Assembly (NCBI GenBank): GCA_003152355.1
Contig: PMAA01000253.1
Location: 17,939 to 65,485 of the forward strand
DNA from: Acidobacteriota bacterium
GTDB lineage: Bacteria; Acidobacteriota; Terriglobia; Acidiferrales; UBA7541
DNA length: 47,547 nt
Reading direction: 5' to 3'
Below the pieces are notes generated by a model. It was not told the DNA's origin. It did not search any database and saw only the letters and a list, made by a program, of their open reading frames with translations. The position numbers and the translations under genes were made by a program. Shown here in pieces: positions 16,261-24,918 of this stretch. Numbering within the stretch: the stretch's first letter is position 1; each line of letters opens with the position of its first letter.

Positions 16261-16397
16261 TGTCATTCCGAGGAGAACCCGGCGAGGGTCCGGCGAGGAA
16301 TCTGCTTTATCCTCTGCACGCTTTGCCCTCTCAAATCTCAATCGCTCTCGAGACCCGCGCTTTTCCATTTTCCCTTTTCCAATTTCCCATTTCCGCG
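16261..16397. repeat. Composite dispersed repeat, copy A
   Basis: It opens with TGTCATTCCGAGGAGAACCC, an imperfect palindrome ending in GAGGAATCTG. It continues with a CTCAAATCTCAAT stretch and closes with a pyrimidine-rich tract of repeated TTTTCCATTT/TTTCCAATTT units. The same order of parts recurs at 17135-17300 on the other side of the small secreted gene. Confidence 0.6.
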
Positions 16398-16469
16398 TAC
16401 TATGCAGCCGCAAGCGGGCCCAACGCCAAGCAAGCACTGCAAAAATTTCAATCTCACGAAGGAGCCTCG

Positions 16470-17000
16470 ATGAAAGCACGCATCCTAAGCCTCACCGCGC
16501 TCGCGTTACTGCTCTCCTCAGCAGCGGCAGCGCAAACAAAAATTTCCGGCGCGCAGCAATGCCAGAAGCCCGACATCGTCGGCACCACCGACGCAGGCGA
16601 CAAGCCCGGCCACACCATGCAATTGGTAAAGGCGTCCTGCGCCTGGGGAACTCCTCTCGAAATGGCCGGCGTAAAATCGAAGGACGGAGTCTCGGTCGCG
16701 TTCGCCGATGCCACCTCCACTCGCATCACCAGCACCGGAACTTACGTCGCCAATATGGACAACGGCGACAAGTTCTTCGTCAGCTTCCGTGAATCCGCCC
16801 CGGTGAAAGACGGCAAGCCCCAGACCGTCAAAGGCACCTGGACGTTCACCGGTGGCACCGGAAAGCTAAAAGGACTCACCGGCAAAGGCACCCACACCGT
16901 CACCATGAACGACGACGGCACCGCCGTGGTAAACGTCGAAGGCGATTACTCAGTCGCCGCCGCCGCGCCAAAGAAAACAATGTCGAAGAACCCTAGCTAA
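16470..17000 (+). CDS. Small secreted protein, possible AOC/lipocalin-like barrel
   Basis: The ATG at 16470 has an excellent GAAGGAG ribosome site five bases upstream; the frame is open back to 16260, but that part runs through a dispersed repeat. The 176-residue product has a signal peptide (LSLTALALLLSSAAAAQ). The mature domain ends in a strand-rich segment (GTWTFTGGTGKLKGLTGKGT, HTVTMNDDGTAVVNVEGDY), reminiscent of allene-oxide-cyclase-like or DUF3224-type barrels common in soil Acidobacteriota. Two Cys (QQCQKPD and KASCAW) could form a disulfide. No enzyme motif is visible and the function is unknown. It is a single gene flanked on both sides by the composite dispersed repeat. Confidence 0.8.
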   Translation: MKARILSLTALALLLSSAAAAQTKISGAQQCQKPDIVGTTDAGDKPGHTMQLVKASCAWGTPLEMAGVKSKDGVSVAFADATSTRITSTGTYVANMDNGDKFFVSFRESAPVKDGKPQTVKGTWTFTGGTGKLKGLTGKGTHTVTMNDDGTAVVNVEGDYSVAAAAPKKTMSKNPS

Positions 17001-17015
17001 AATCTCGATCTTCTT

Positions 17016-17040
17016 GGGCGGGTGCGATTATGACCCGCCC
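17016..17040. other. Hairpin after the small secreted gene
   Basis: GGGCGGGT and ACCCGCCC form a perfect 8-bp stem with a 9-nt loop, 16 bp after the stop codon. There is no T-run, so it is a palindromic repeat or transcript-stabilising hairpin rather than a clear terminator. Confidence 0.45.
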
Positions 17041-17067
17041 GCTCTATCTCCATTCTGCTTAACGTAG

Positions 17068-17093
17068 GGCGCGTCATAAGACGCGCCGCTTTT
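17068..17093 (+). terminator. Intrinsic-type terminator after the small secreted gene
   Basis: GGCGCGTC-ATAA-GACGCGCC is a perfect 8-bp stem with a tetraloop. It is followed two bases later by TTTT and then a pyrimidine-rich tract. Confidence 0.55.
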
Positions 17094-17134
17094 CCATTTT
17101 TCCTTTTCTCATTTCCATTTTCCGGCCCGCCTGT

Positions 17135-17300
17135 TGTCATTCCGACGACGACCCGACGAGGGTCGGAGGAGGAATCAGCGTTTCTTCGTGCGATGCGCGC
17201 TTTCGTCTTTTCAAATCTGAAATCTCAAAGCTCAAATCTCAAATCCGAAATCTCGCCTTGTCCCTCACTTTTCCAATTTCCCTCTTCCATTTCCCATCTT
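17135..17300. repeat. Composite dispersed repeat, copy B
   Basis: The same parts as copy A, in the same order: a TGTCATTCCGA palindrome ending in GGAGGAATCAGC, then TCAAATCTGAAATCTC-type repeats, then a TTTTCCAATTTCCC tract. Related palindromes alone occur at 20574-20604 and 25363-25415. Confidence 0.6.
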
Positions 17301-17307
17301 CGCCCCG

Positions 17308-18162
17308 TCAACTTCTCTCAAACAAACATACGCCCGACCACGGCCGCGATCCTTGCTTCCCATTCGATTCCGGCAGCATCGCCGCAAGCCGCATCCCCCA
17401 CGTCAAGCGCCTGAATCGCGCTGCCGTCTTGAGCGGCGAACGCACATCGCTCACCTTCCATCCAAAAGGCGCAAAGAATCCCGGCCCTTCCGCAGGACCA
17501 AACTTCGGCGGCGCTCCGGCCTGGCTAAGCTGCTGCCCGATATTCTTCTGCAGCATCTTCAGCAGCCCCGGCGACGCAATCTCCGCCACCCATCGCTGAA
17601 AGCTCGGCGGCGTAGCCAAATCTCGCGCGAGCGCGCCCACCTCGTCCGCCGAAAGATAAATCAACAATCCCTCGGAAAGTATCAACGCCTTTCGCGCGTC
17701 ACGGCCTAACCTTTCAAATAATTTGCGCCGCGCCTCAACATCCGCTAAATCGAGCCGCACGCGCTCGAGCGCGCACACCGGCTTTTCGCGCGCAAGAATT
17801 CCTTCCTTGAAATCAAGAATCCCGCCCAGGTCTGCTTCCACCCATTTCAGCGTATTCGGCAGCGCCATTCGATAAGGCCTCGCGTCAAGCCCCGCAGCCA
17901 AATTGATCACCATGTCCGCGCCCGCCGCGATCTGCTCCGTGATGAACGCGTCGAACAAGTACGTGCGCATCACCCATGCCCACGCGGCCCGCTCGCTGAA
18001 TGGCATGGACGCGGCAATCTCTTCGCCGCGCAATCCCGCCAGCCGTCGCGCGAACGGGTCCCGGAACACCGCGTCCGCCCGCTCCGTCTCCCGCGCGCGA
18101 TACACCGCCGCCCACATCGCCGTGTCGGAAATATTCCGAATTGGATGCGCCGCTTCGCTCAC
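17308..18162 (-). CDS. Class I SAM-dependent methyltransferase, TIGR00027/leucine carboxyl methyltransferase-like
   Basis: A GTG at 18162 preceded by AAGGAGG (six-base spacing) is the best start, giving 284 residues; the frame is open further upstream without a better signal. The sequence follows the COG3315 pattern: ISDTAMWAAVYRARET and FRDPFARRLAGLRGEEIA near the start, VINLAAGLDARPYRM as the SAM-binding glycine-rich loop (about 85-100), KWVEADLGGILDFKE, and ALILSEGLLIYLSADEV. Members methylate carboxyl or hydroxyl groups of small molecules or proteins, but the substrate of this protein cannot be told. It is monocistronic, divergent from the CDF-like gene across ~300 bp of GC-rich DNA with no clear signals. 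Confidence 0.85.
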   Translation of the reverse strand: MSEAAHPIRNISDTAMWAAVYRARETERADAVFRDPFARRLAGLRGEEIAASMPFSERAAWAWVMRTYLFDAFITEQIAAGADMVINLAAGLDARPYRMALPNTLKWVEADLGGILDFKEGILAREKPVCALERVRLDLADVEARRKLFERLGRDARKALILSEGLLIYLSADEVGALARDLATPPSFQRWVAEIASPGLLKMLQKNIGQQLSQAGAPPKFGPAEGPGFFAPFGWKVSDVRSPLKTAARFRRLTWGMRLAAMLPESNGKQGSRPWSGVCLFERS

Positions 18163-18460
18163 AGCCTTCCTCCTTCGCCTAGCGCCAACCTCGCTCCAAT
18201 CCTCTCGCGCGCTTCGGCCTCGCATTCATTTACGCCATTTGCACGTCAATCGCCGCCCTCTCCCCGGCTCTGCCAATTCCCCACGCATTCTACGCCGTTC
18301 CGGATACGCGCGCCCCCGCCCTCGCGCTCCCCGCATTTCTAATTTCACGCCTCTCGTCGCCGCCGTTCGTAGCGGCGTCCGCCGTGTGTTCGATTCGGTT
18401 CCCTTTTCCACTCTCCCGTACTAATCTTACTATTCAGCACGCGCACCAAAACGAGGCCCA

Positions 18461-19099
18461 ATGGCCACCATCGCCATCTCGACCGTCCCCGCCACCCTCC
18501 GCCGCATCATCCGCTTCCAAATCCTCACCATCGCCTGGATGACCGTCGAAGCCCTCATCGCCCTCTCCGCCGCATGGACCGCGCGCAGCCCCGCCCTCCT
18601 CGGCTTCGGCGGCGATAGCGCCATCGAGCTCTTTTCCGCAATCGTCGTCCTCTGGCGATTTCGCACGCGCTCGAATTCCGCGCGAGCCGAGAAGCGCGCC
18701 GCTCGCATCGCAGGCACCCTGCTCTTCGCCGTGGCAGCCTTCGTAATCGCCAGCTCCGCCGTCTCTCTTCTCGGCCATCGAGCGCCGCAACCAAGCTTCG
18801 CCGGAATCATCCTGCTCATCGTCGCCGCCATCGGCATGCCCTGGCTCGCCAGCCAAAAACGCAAGCTCGCCGCTCAAACCTCGAGCGCCGCCCTTAAAGC
18901 CGACGCCACCGAATCCGCCCTCTGCGGCTACATGTCCCTAATCGCCCTCGCCGGCCTCCTAATCAACGCAGTCTTCCACGCCTCCTTCGTCCATGCCGCG
19001 TGGGCCGACCCGATCGCCGCGCTGGCCCTTGTCCCGCTAATCTCTCGCGAAGCCTACCTAGCCATCCGCACCCAAAAACACTGCTGCGCCTCGTGCTAA
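18461..19099 (+). CDS. Short CDF-like membrane protein with an altered metal site
   Basis: This 212-residue membrane protein resembles the transmembrane half of cation diffusion facilitators and lacks the cytoplasmic C-terminal domain. About six hydrophobic segments are visible. The TM2 motif reads GGDSAIEL where YiiP has VDSLVD, so the second Asp is Glu. The TM5 motif reads KADATESALC where YiiP has RADMLHYQSD, so the His becomes Glu and the last Asp becomes Cys. The protein ends in CCASC. These changes suggest a different metal preference or a non-transport role. A GAGG ribosome site lies five bases before the ATG. Confidence 0.7.
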   Translation: MATIAISTVPATLRRIIRFQILTIAWMTVEALIALSAAWTARSPALLGFGGDSAIELFSAIVVLWRFRTRSNSARAEKRAARIAGTLLFAVAAFVIASSAVSLLGHRAPQPSFAGIILLIVAAIGMPWLASQKRKLAAQTSSAALKADATESALCGYMSLIALAGLLINAVFHASFVHAAWADPIAALALVPLISREAYLAIRTQKHCCASC

Positions 19100-19149
19100 A
19101 CGCGATCGGGTTCGCGTTGAATCGGGTTCGCGTTGATATGAATCGCGAC

Positions 19150-19899
19150 TTAATCGTCGGCGAAGCCTAAGGGCCAACCACGTTTCGCGGGTGGTGCGCT
19201 CGCGGCGTGATCGGCCTCTGGGAGGGGGTCTGATTTCATACGATTAGAAACGACCTCGGTTGTTTGTTTTGTTGGGGTTACGGCCATTTCTAATCGTTTT
19301 GGTCTATCGATTAGAAAGTCGGTGATTGATGGCCTGTTTGGGCGCTGTGGCAGGCTCAGGGAAACCGGGTCAGGAGCGACTGGTCCTGTTTCCTGCGCGG
19401 TCTTGCCGGTCAAGTGACGGGTGACTGGTTCGGGCGCGTTCGCGGATTCGAGATGGCCCGGGGGCAGGAGCGATTGTCCGGCTGCGGCGGCCTGGCGTAC
19501 GGGCAGGATGCGCCGCGAGAGGACGAGTTCTTTGGGCGGGTCGATCCAGCGGCCTTTGGCGGTGAGGTGAGCGTGGGTGCGTACGGCGCGGATTACGGTA
19601 TCGCCGGTGACCGGCGCGAGGACGGCTTCCTCGATCAAGTGTTCGAGGGCGTAGCGCAGATTGTGTCGGCGCAAGTCATACAGGCCGGTGGCGTAGGCGT
19701 GACGGTAGAGGTTTGCTCGCGAGTCCAATTCGTGGTCCTCGACGATGCGATCGGCGTGGACCCAGTGGACGAACTCTTCCTCGATGGCTTCGCGTTCTGG
19801 GTGTTTGCAGATCACGCATTTGCGGGCGTGACGTGCAACAAGGGCGGCCTTTGTTGCTCGGCCGGGGCGTGAGCGATTTAGTTTATCATTAGAGTTCAT
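19150..19899 (-). CDS. Putative DNA-binding protein with zinc-knuckle/HTH-like N-terminus
   Basis: The 249-residue protein is not a recognised named family. Its N-terminal part, CVICKHPEREAIEEEFVHW then RIVEDHELDSRANLYRHAYATGL (~26-75), matches a recurring bacterial pattern: Cys-x2-Cys-x-His, then a helix-turn-helix-like segment ending in RH. The pattern occurs in small DNA-binding or terminase-like proteins. The remainder is Pro-rich and low in predicted structure. No Shine-Dalgarno precedes the ATG at 19899; the frame extends to a TTG at 19938. It is a lone gene whose neighbours give no functional hint. DNA binding is inferred from the motif alone. Confidence 0.55.
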   Translation of the reverse strand: MNSNDKLNRSRPGRATKAALVARHARKCVICKHPEREAIEEEFVHWVHADRIVEDHELDSRANLYRHAYATGLYDLRRHNLRYALEHLIEEAVLAPVTGDTVIRAVRTHAHLTAKGRWIDPPKELVLSRRILPVRQAAAAGQSLLPPGHLESANAPEPVTRHLTGKTAQETGPVAPDPVSLSLPQRPNRPSITDFLIDRPKRLEMAVTPTKQTTEVVSNRMKSDPLPEADHAASAPPAKRGWPLGFADD

Positions 19900-20087
19900 A
19901 ATGGTTTTAGAAATACCATCGCGTTTTGAAGTGCGCAAGTGGCAATCTTGTAAGACTGGGATTTGGAGCGGGCAGGACTACGTAGAAACACTGAAGTAGA
20001 AATACTAGTGGAAATTCATCGGGGCGAAATATGGCCGCGATGTGGAATGCGGGTAAGACGACTGAAAGATCTAAGGCGCGGAGAAAG

Positions 20088-20115
20088 ACGCGGGCAGGAT
20101 GCCCACGCCACGAAA
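20088..20115. repeat. Dispersed palindrome of the GCGGGCA..TGCCCGC type
   Basis: ACGCGGGCAGGATGCCCACG followed by CCACGAAA is a degenerate copy of the element also seen at 32635-32657 and 36291-36316. Confidence 0.6.
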
Positions 20116-20124
20116 GAAAGTTCG

Positions 20125-20499
20125 CTACGCGTGCTGGCCGATGGAGAGGATGTTGCCGTCGGGATCTTTGAACCATGCGACTTGGCTGCCGTCGGGCGTG
20201 GTCCAGATGCCGAATTCTTTATCCTGGGCGAACGGAAATTTTTCGAGCTCGACTCCGCGCTCAACAAGCCACTTGGCAACAGCGCGGATGTCCGCTACTT
20301 CCCAGCCGAGGACGGTGCCCTGACGAGGAGTGAAATCGCCAATCCTTCCAATTCGGATGTGATTCTCGCCGGCCTGCACTACCAGCGCGTATTGGTCGAG
20401 GCTCACAAACACAAAGCCGAGCCTGTCCACGTAAAACGCCCGCGCCGCGTCGTAATCGTTGGTGACAATGAATCCAGCCAGTTTTGCTGAAGCGAGCAT
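20125..20499 (-). CDS. VOC (glyoxalase/bleomycin-resistance fold) family protein
   Basis: The 124-residue protein has the single-module beta-alpha-beta-beta-beta pattern of the VOC superfamily. AGFIVTNDYDAARAFYVDRLGF opens it; FGIWTTPDGSQVAWFKDPDGN near the end carries the typical DPDGN turn before the last strand. Such proteins act as dimers on diverse substrates (metal-dependent isomerases, dioxygenases or drug-binding proteins). His42-x-Arg around the middle and Glu residues could contribute metal ligands, but the set is incomplete, so catalysis cannot be assumed. A purine-rich GGGGGA lies about five bases before the ATG. Monocistronic. Confidence 0.8.
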   Translation of the reverse strand: MLASAKLAGFIVTNDYDAARAFYVDRLGFVFVSLDQYALVVQAGENHIRIGRIGDFTPRQGTVLGWEVADIRAVAKWLVERGVELEKFPFAQDKEFGIWTTPDGSQVAWFKDPDGNILSIGQHA

Positions 20500-20573
20500 A
20501 GTTATCCCCCGGAGCGTGAACGAAGAGCGAGCACGAATTCAACGATTCGGTGTGACGAGAACCCCACCGAACC

Positions 20574-20604
20574 GCAGATCCCTCACTGCGTTCGGGATGA
20601 CAAA
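20574..20604. repeat. Degenerate TGTCATTCC-type palindrome
   Basis: CAGATCCCTCACTGCGTTCG followed by GGATGACAAA is a reverse-oriented relative of the composite repeats at 16261 and 17135, in the 180-bp gap between the VOC gene and the next CDS. Confidence 0.4.
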
Positions 20605-20679
20605 TTTTCTCTAGTCGTGCTCGTGTCTTACGGCATGGATGAAGTCAGGCCATGAGAAACACATTGGTCGTCACAGTCT

Positions 20680-21432
20680 CTACAAATCTTCGCCCTGGTT
20701 ATCCGTCATTTTCCGCGGATCGAACGCCGTCAAAATCTTGGAGCCGCCCACAAACAGATAAAAATCAATTTCTTTTTCATCCGTCGCGATTGTCGGCTCT
20801 CCGCTCGCGCTCTTTTTCGGGAAATAAAAGATCACTCCGTTCACCGTGGTGCCATCGGCGGCCTTCAGGAAGTCAACCTTGGTCGGAAAAACTTTTTCTT
20901 TCGACTTTTTCATTTGCAGCCACGCCGATTTCTCAAATGCCTGTTCGCCGCGCCTTTGGAAAATCGCCATATTCACGGACTGGATCAGAACCATGTAGTC
21001 TTCAGGAGTGTTCGCGAGCGTCTTGTCAACGTCCTCTTGCGTCTTCGTGCCTTTCAGCACGGCGCGGCGCATGGACGCGGCGCGAATGGTTCGCGACGAC
21101 CACCAGTAAACGCTGTAGCTCGCCGACGCCGCTGCGGCCTCATCTTGTTTCTCCGTTCCTCCCGCCGTATCTGGCGTTGCGCCAGCCGCGTTTTTGGACA
21201 TGTCTGTCTTGCTGCCCGCGGTGCCCCCGCTCCCGCTCGCCTGCGTCATTCCTTGGGTATTGTTCGCGCCAAAAACGGAAACATTGGCCCGCGCCCACGG
21301 CGAGTTGGCAAGAATGTCCGCGACATCTTTCTCCGTCCACTGGCTGGGCGGCTTCGACTTCCACACATCGCCCGCCCAAGCGAGCGTTGCGATGATCAAA
21401 ATTGCCAGGCCACCGATTATTTTTTTGCGCAT
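20680..21432 (-). CDS. Secreted protein of unknown function
   Basis: The ATG at 21432 has AAAGGAG six to eight bases upstream and begins a signal peptide (KKIIGGLAILIIATLAWAG). The frame is open a further 23 codons but without a better start. The 250-residue product contains KPPSQWTEKDVADILANSPW just after the signal, a motif I associate with secreted acidobacterial proteins of unknown role. A Gly/Ala/Ser-rich linker follows (~65-100), then a mixed alpha/beta domain ending in EKEIDFYLFVGGSKILTAFDPRKM. No catalytic motif was recognised. It is monocistronic; the stretch 21433-21664 upstream holds no gene. Confidence 0.7.
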   Translation of the reverse strand: MRKKIIGGLAILIIATLAWAGDVWKSKPPSQWTEKDVADILANSPWARANVSVFGANNTQGMTQASGSGGTAGSKTDMSKNAAGATPDTAGGTEKQDEAAAASASYSVYWWSSRTIRAASMRRAVLKGTKTQEDVDKTLANTPEDYMVLIQSVNMAIFQRRGEQAFEKSAWLQMKKSKEKVFPTKVDFLKAADGTTVNGVIFYFPKKSASGEPTIATDEKEIDFYLFVGGSKILTAFDPRKMTDNQGEDL

Positions 21433-21664
21433 CGAATTCTCCTTTCGCATGCCGCGAAGTACCAGGTTTTCGGCGGCTGCCTCGCGTACCGCCCACGCCA
21501 ACTTACCTATAAATATTTACCACGATTTGGGACGCCGCGCACCGGCTTCTCGCGCAAATCCACACTCGCTGAGACGCACGTCGCGGCAAATAGGATTCAT
21601 CCGCGAAACCGTGCCGTGCGGCTCGCTGGTGCCGCGCACCTATAGGGTGCACCCGAGGCGCCGG

Positions 21665-22225
21665 CTACTTGCGGAATGAAATTCCTCCATTCTTTCCGAG
21701 GACCAAACAGCCTGCCAGTGAGTCGTGGAGTGCTTGCTTGCGTGAGGTTATACCGGCGCAGATGCAATCGATGGAGAAATAGAGGAGGCCGAGGTAAGGG
21801 ACATGGGCCACGAGGCGTCCTGCGGAGAAGCGAAGGCTCGCGCGACGGAACGTGACTCGATTGCCCTGAGTGTCGGCGACATAAAGGCCGAAAATTTGTT
21901 TTCCGAGTGTTGCTTGCCACGACGAACTTTCGAGCAGTGCGAAATAGAGCCAACTGGTGATGATGAAAAAGCAAAGAATTGCGAATAAAGAAGACACGCC
22001 AAACGCGGAGACGACTTGGCTCGGCGGCTCGTCGATATGAAGGTCGGTGAACGCGAGTGGGATTCGCCGCGCCACTGCGAGGAAAGAAACAAATATGGAG
22101 AGCGCAAGGCCCAAGAGCATCAGATCGATAATTGCGGCGACGAATCGGAGCCAGAAACCCGCGTACAACACGGGCGGATGCGCTGATGGAAATTCTTCCG
22201 CTGAAGCATTCGGTAATGAGTGCAA
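21665..22225 (-). CDS. RDD-family membrane protein
   Basis: The 186-residue protein has the RDD arrangement. The first membrane helix begins AGFWLRFVAAIIDLML with the signature Arg and Asp. SWQATLGKQIFGLYVADTQG follows the second helix, and the last helix ends SRKQALHDSLAGCLVL. RDD proteins are small integral membrane proteins, some linked to ion exchange; function here is unknown. The start is a TTG with GAGG four bases upstream and no in-frame ATG before the first helix. It lies 30 bp after the ADOP permease and is probably the last gene of that operon. Confidence 0.82.
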   Translation of the reverse strand: MHSLPNASAEEFPSAHPPVLYAGFWLRFVAAIIDLMLLGLALSIFVSFLAVARRIPLAFTDLHIDEPPSQVVSAFGVSSLFAILCFFIITSWLYFALLESSSWQATLGKQIFGLYVADTQGNRVTFRRASLRFSAGRLVAHVPYLGLLYFSIDCICAGITSRKQALHDSLAGCLVLGKNGGISFRK

Positions 22226-22255
22226 GCTTCCTCGTGAGTTGCAGGATAGCGCCAG

Positions 22256-24907
22256 CTATTCGTATCGTAACGCGACGAGCGGGTCAACTTGGGTGGCGCG
22301 TCTGGCGGGGAGCCAGCAGGCGGCCAGGGCGCAGAGCATCGTTACGATGATTACGGCTAGGATTGTGCGCCAGTCGTAGGGGCTGATGGCGAATAGCAGG
22401 CCTGAGAGCAATTTTCCGAGGGCTAGCGCACCGGCAACGCCCGCGGCTAGTCCGAAGGCGACGGGAACGAGACCGCGGCGCATCACCATAGAGACGATGT
22501 TTGACTGCTGTGCGCCGAGAGCCATGCGAATGCCGATCTCATTTGTGCGGCGCGCGACGCTGAACGCGAGGACGCCGTAAATTCCGAGGGCGGCGAGCAG
22601 GAGCGCTGAGCCTGCGAAGAGAGCAAGGAGTGCGATTTGGAAACGGCGCTCGGAGAGGGATTTGCTTTGGATTTGCTGCATCGTCTCGATGTTGGAAACG
22701 GGGAGTTGCGAATCCACCGACCATACGGCGTCGCGAATCGCACCGGCGATGGCAACTGGGTCTCCCGCGGCTCGCGCGGCAATCTGCGCGGACCACGGCA
22801 CGCGATCCCAGTAAGGAACGTAAACCATCAGGCCTGGAGCGTCCTGCAAAGTTGTCGCGCGAACGTCGGCGACGACTCCGATAATTTCAAGTAGCGGTTC
22901 ATGCGGATCGCCGCGACGGAACTGTTTTCCAATCGGATCCTGATGCGGCCATACGGCCTCCGCGGTGTGCTGCGAAATTACTGCAACCTTGCGAGGCTGA
23001 TCGGTTTCCGCAATCGTTCGGCCTGCAATGAGTCGAATGCCCATGGTGCGAAAGTAGTCCGGAGTGACGGGACGATAAGCGGCAATCGGGCGTTCGAGGA
23101 CGGGGCGCGTGTCGCCGGGAACGGAAATCGCGTCCGCCCACAATTGACCGTTGAGCGGAAGCACGGAAATCAGACCGGCGGAGACGACGCCCGGCTCGGT
23201 TGCTAGCTTGGCGACAATGTCGTGATAGAGAATCTGGCGTTTCACGTCGTCGTCATAGCGCGGGCCTGACGGCGAAAGCTGCGCCGTCAAAATATTTTGG
23301 ACTTCGAAGCCGCGATCCACGCGCATAAGCCGAACGAAACTTGCGAGGAGGAGCCCCGCGACGATGAGAAGCATGCAGCTCAGGCCGACCTCGACGCTGA
23401 CGAGGATCTCGCGCATGCGCATCGCGCCGCCGGAATCGGTGGAGCCGCGCGAGCCTGAGCGCATCGCGTCCTGGGGATCAACGCGAGTTAGACGCCACGC
23501 GGGAAACACGCCGAAGAACAGTCCTGAAATTATCGCCGCTGTGAGCGCAAATAAAAGCACGCGCCAGTCGACGTGAACTTCGGAGAGGCGCGGCAAATTT
23601 ACCGGCGCGATTGAGACGAGTAGGCGCACGAGCGTCTCGGCCAATGCGATGCCGAGCAAGCCGCCTGCGAATGCTAGCACGAGGCATTCCAGCAGAAGCG
23701 CACGCACCACTCTTGATCGTGACGCGCCGAGCGCGATGCGCACTGCTGTTTCGCGCGTGCGACCGAGCGCTCGAGCTAGCATCAAATTGCCGAGATTCAC
23801 GCAGACGATTAGAAGGACCGCGCCGACGGCGCCGAGCAAAAGCCAGAGGCCGCTGCGCTCCTGCGATGTGATCTTTTCTTGCAGTGGCGATAGGCGCACG
23901 AATAAATCGATGTGGTTCTCGCCTTTTAGAGTCGCGGAGATTTGCGCCTCGATAACGTTTAGCTCAGCTGTAGCCTTTGCGGGCGTCGCGCCGGGCTTTA
24001 GACGCAAGACTGCGCTGAAATTGAAATCTCCGGCCTCCTCCCAGTCGATGCCTTTGAGAGGCCAGGGCTGGAAAATGTCGACGCGATCCTTCATCGGAAG
24101 TCCGAGCAATTGCCAAGCGGGCGCGCGAAACCACGCCGGAAGGACACCGATCACGGTGAAAGGCGTGTCGTTGAGCGTGATCGATTTTCCGATTACGTTG
24201 GGATCGCCGCCGAATTTGCGTTGCCAGAGCGAATCGCTGATAACGACGACTTTATCGTGCCCGGCCTCGGCGTCTGGCGGCCCGAACGCTCTTCCAATTT
24301 GCGCGGCGATTCCGAGAAGCGAAAAATAATTGGAAGTTACTTTCTGGCCGTAGAGTTGCTCGGGTTCGCCTGAGCCCGCGAGATTCAAGCTCGAGTCGTC
24401 TGTATCGATGAGCGCGATGGATTCGCATGACGTGCAGAGCTGCGTCCATTCGACGTAATGGCCTCCGTTTACCGGCAGCACCGGATAAAATTGGCTCAAT
24501 TGGGGAACAACTTCCTGAACGGCGTAGAGTTTTCCGGGATCGCGATAGGCGAGCGGGCGCAGCAGGATTCCGTTGACTAGCGAGAAGACAGCCGCCTGTG
24601 CGCCGATTCCTAATGCCAAGGCGAGGATGGCCAGCAAAGTGAATTGGCGATCTTTGGCCAACGCGCGAAGTGCGAAACGGAAATCGTGATAGAAATTTTC
24701 GAGATGGGTTTCCCAGCGGGTGTCGCGGACTTCTTCTTTTACGCGGTCGAGGCCGCCGAATTCGAGTTGAGCGCGACGGCGGGCTTCTTCGAGGGACATG
24801 CCGGCGGCGATGTTGGTGGCGATTTGCTGTTCGATGTGGAAACGCAGCTCTTTGTTTAGGTGATCTTCCGATTTCGATTTGTGGAAGAGGCGATAGAGCG
24901 AGCGCAT
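22256..24907 (-). CDS. ADOP-type MacB/FtsX-like ABC permease
   Basis: The 883-residue protein has the acidobacterial duplicated-orphan-permease layout. A short cytoplasmic N-terminus (ELRFHIEQQIATNIAAGMSLEEARRRAQLEFGG) precedes the first membrane helix (LLAILALALGIGAQAAVFSL). A periplasmic MacB-like domain and three helices forming the first FtsX unit follow (~350-450), then a second periplasmic domain and a second FtsX unit ending LPARRATQVDPLVALRYE. No ATP-binding protein is encoded nearby, so the partner ATPase, if any, is elsewhere. These permeases are thought to act mechanically on envelope substrates or efflux pumps. The gene follows PadR after 11 bp, the standard arrangement for this family. 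Confidence 0.92.
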   Translation of the reverse strand: MRSLYRLFHKSKSEDHLNKELRFHIEQQIATNIAAGMSLEEARRRAQLEFGGLDRVKEEVRDTRWETHLENFYHDFRFALRALAKDRQFTLLAILALALGIGAQAAVFSLVNGILLRPLAYRDPGKLYAVQEVVPQLSQFYPVLPVNGGHYVEWTQLCTSCESIALIDTDDSSLNLAGSGEPEQLYGQKVTSNYFSLLGIAAQIGRAFGPPDAEAGHDKVVVISDSLWQRKFGGDPNVIGKSITLNDTPFTVIGVLPAWFRAPAWQLLGLPMKDRVDIFQPWPLKGIDWEEAGDFNFSAVLRLKPGATPAKATAELNVIEAQISATLKGENHIDLFVRLSPLQEKITSQERSGLWLLLGAVGAVLLIVCVNLGNLMLARALGRTRETAVRIALGASRSRVVRALLLECLVLAFAGGLLGIALAETLVRLLVSIAPVNLPRLSEVHVDWRVLLFALTAAIISGLFFGVFPAWRLTRVDPQDAMRSGSRGSTDSGGAMRMREILVSVEVGLSCMLLIVAGLLLASFVRLMRVDRGFEVQNILTAQLSPSGPRYDDDVKRQILYHDIVAKLATEPGVVSAGLISVLPLNGQLWADAISVPGDTRPVLERPIAAYRPVTPDYFRTMGIRLIAGRTIAETDQPRKVAVISQHTAEAVWPHQDPIGKQFRRGDPHEPLLEIIGVVADVRATTLQDAPGLMVYVPYWDRVPWSAQIAARAAGDPVAIAGAIRDAVWSVDSQLPVSNIETMQQIQSKSLSERRFQIALLALFAGSALLLAALGIYGVLAFSVARRTNEIGIRMALGAQQSNIVSMVMRRGLVPVAFGLAAGVAGALALGKLLSGLLFAISPYDWRTILAVIIVTMLCALAACWLPARRATQVDPLVALRYE

Positions 24908-24918
24908 TATATGGATAC

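Noticed and set aside
16213-16479. An 88-residue minus-strand frame
   Set aside because: It lies over composite repeat copy A; similar frames arise at every copy of this repeat.
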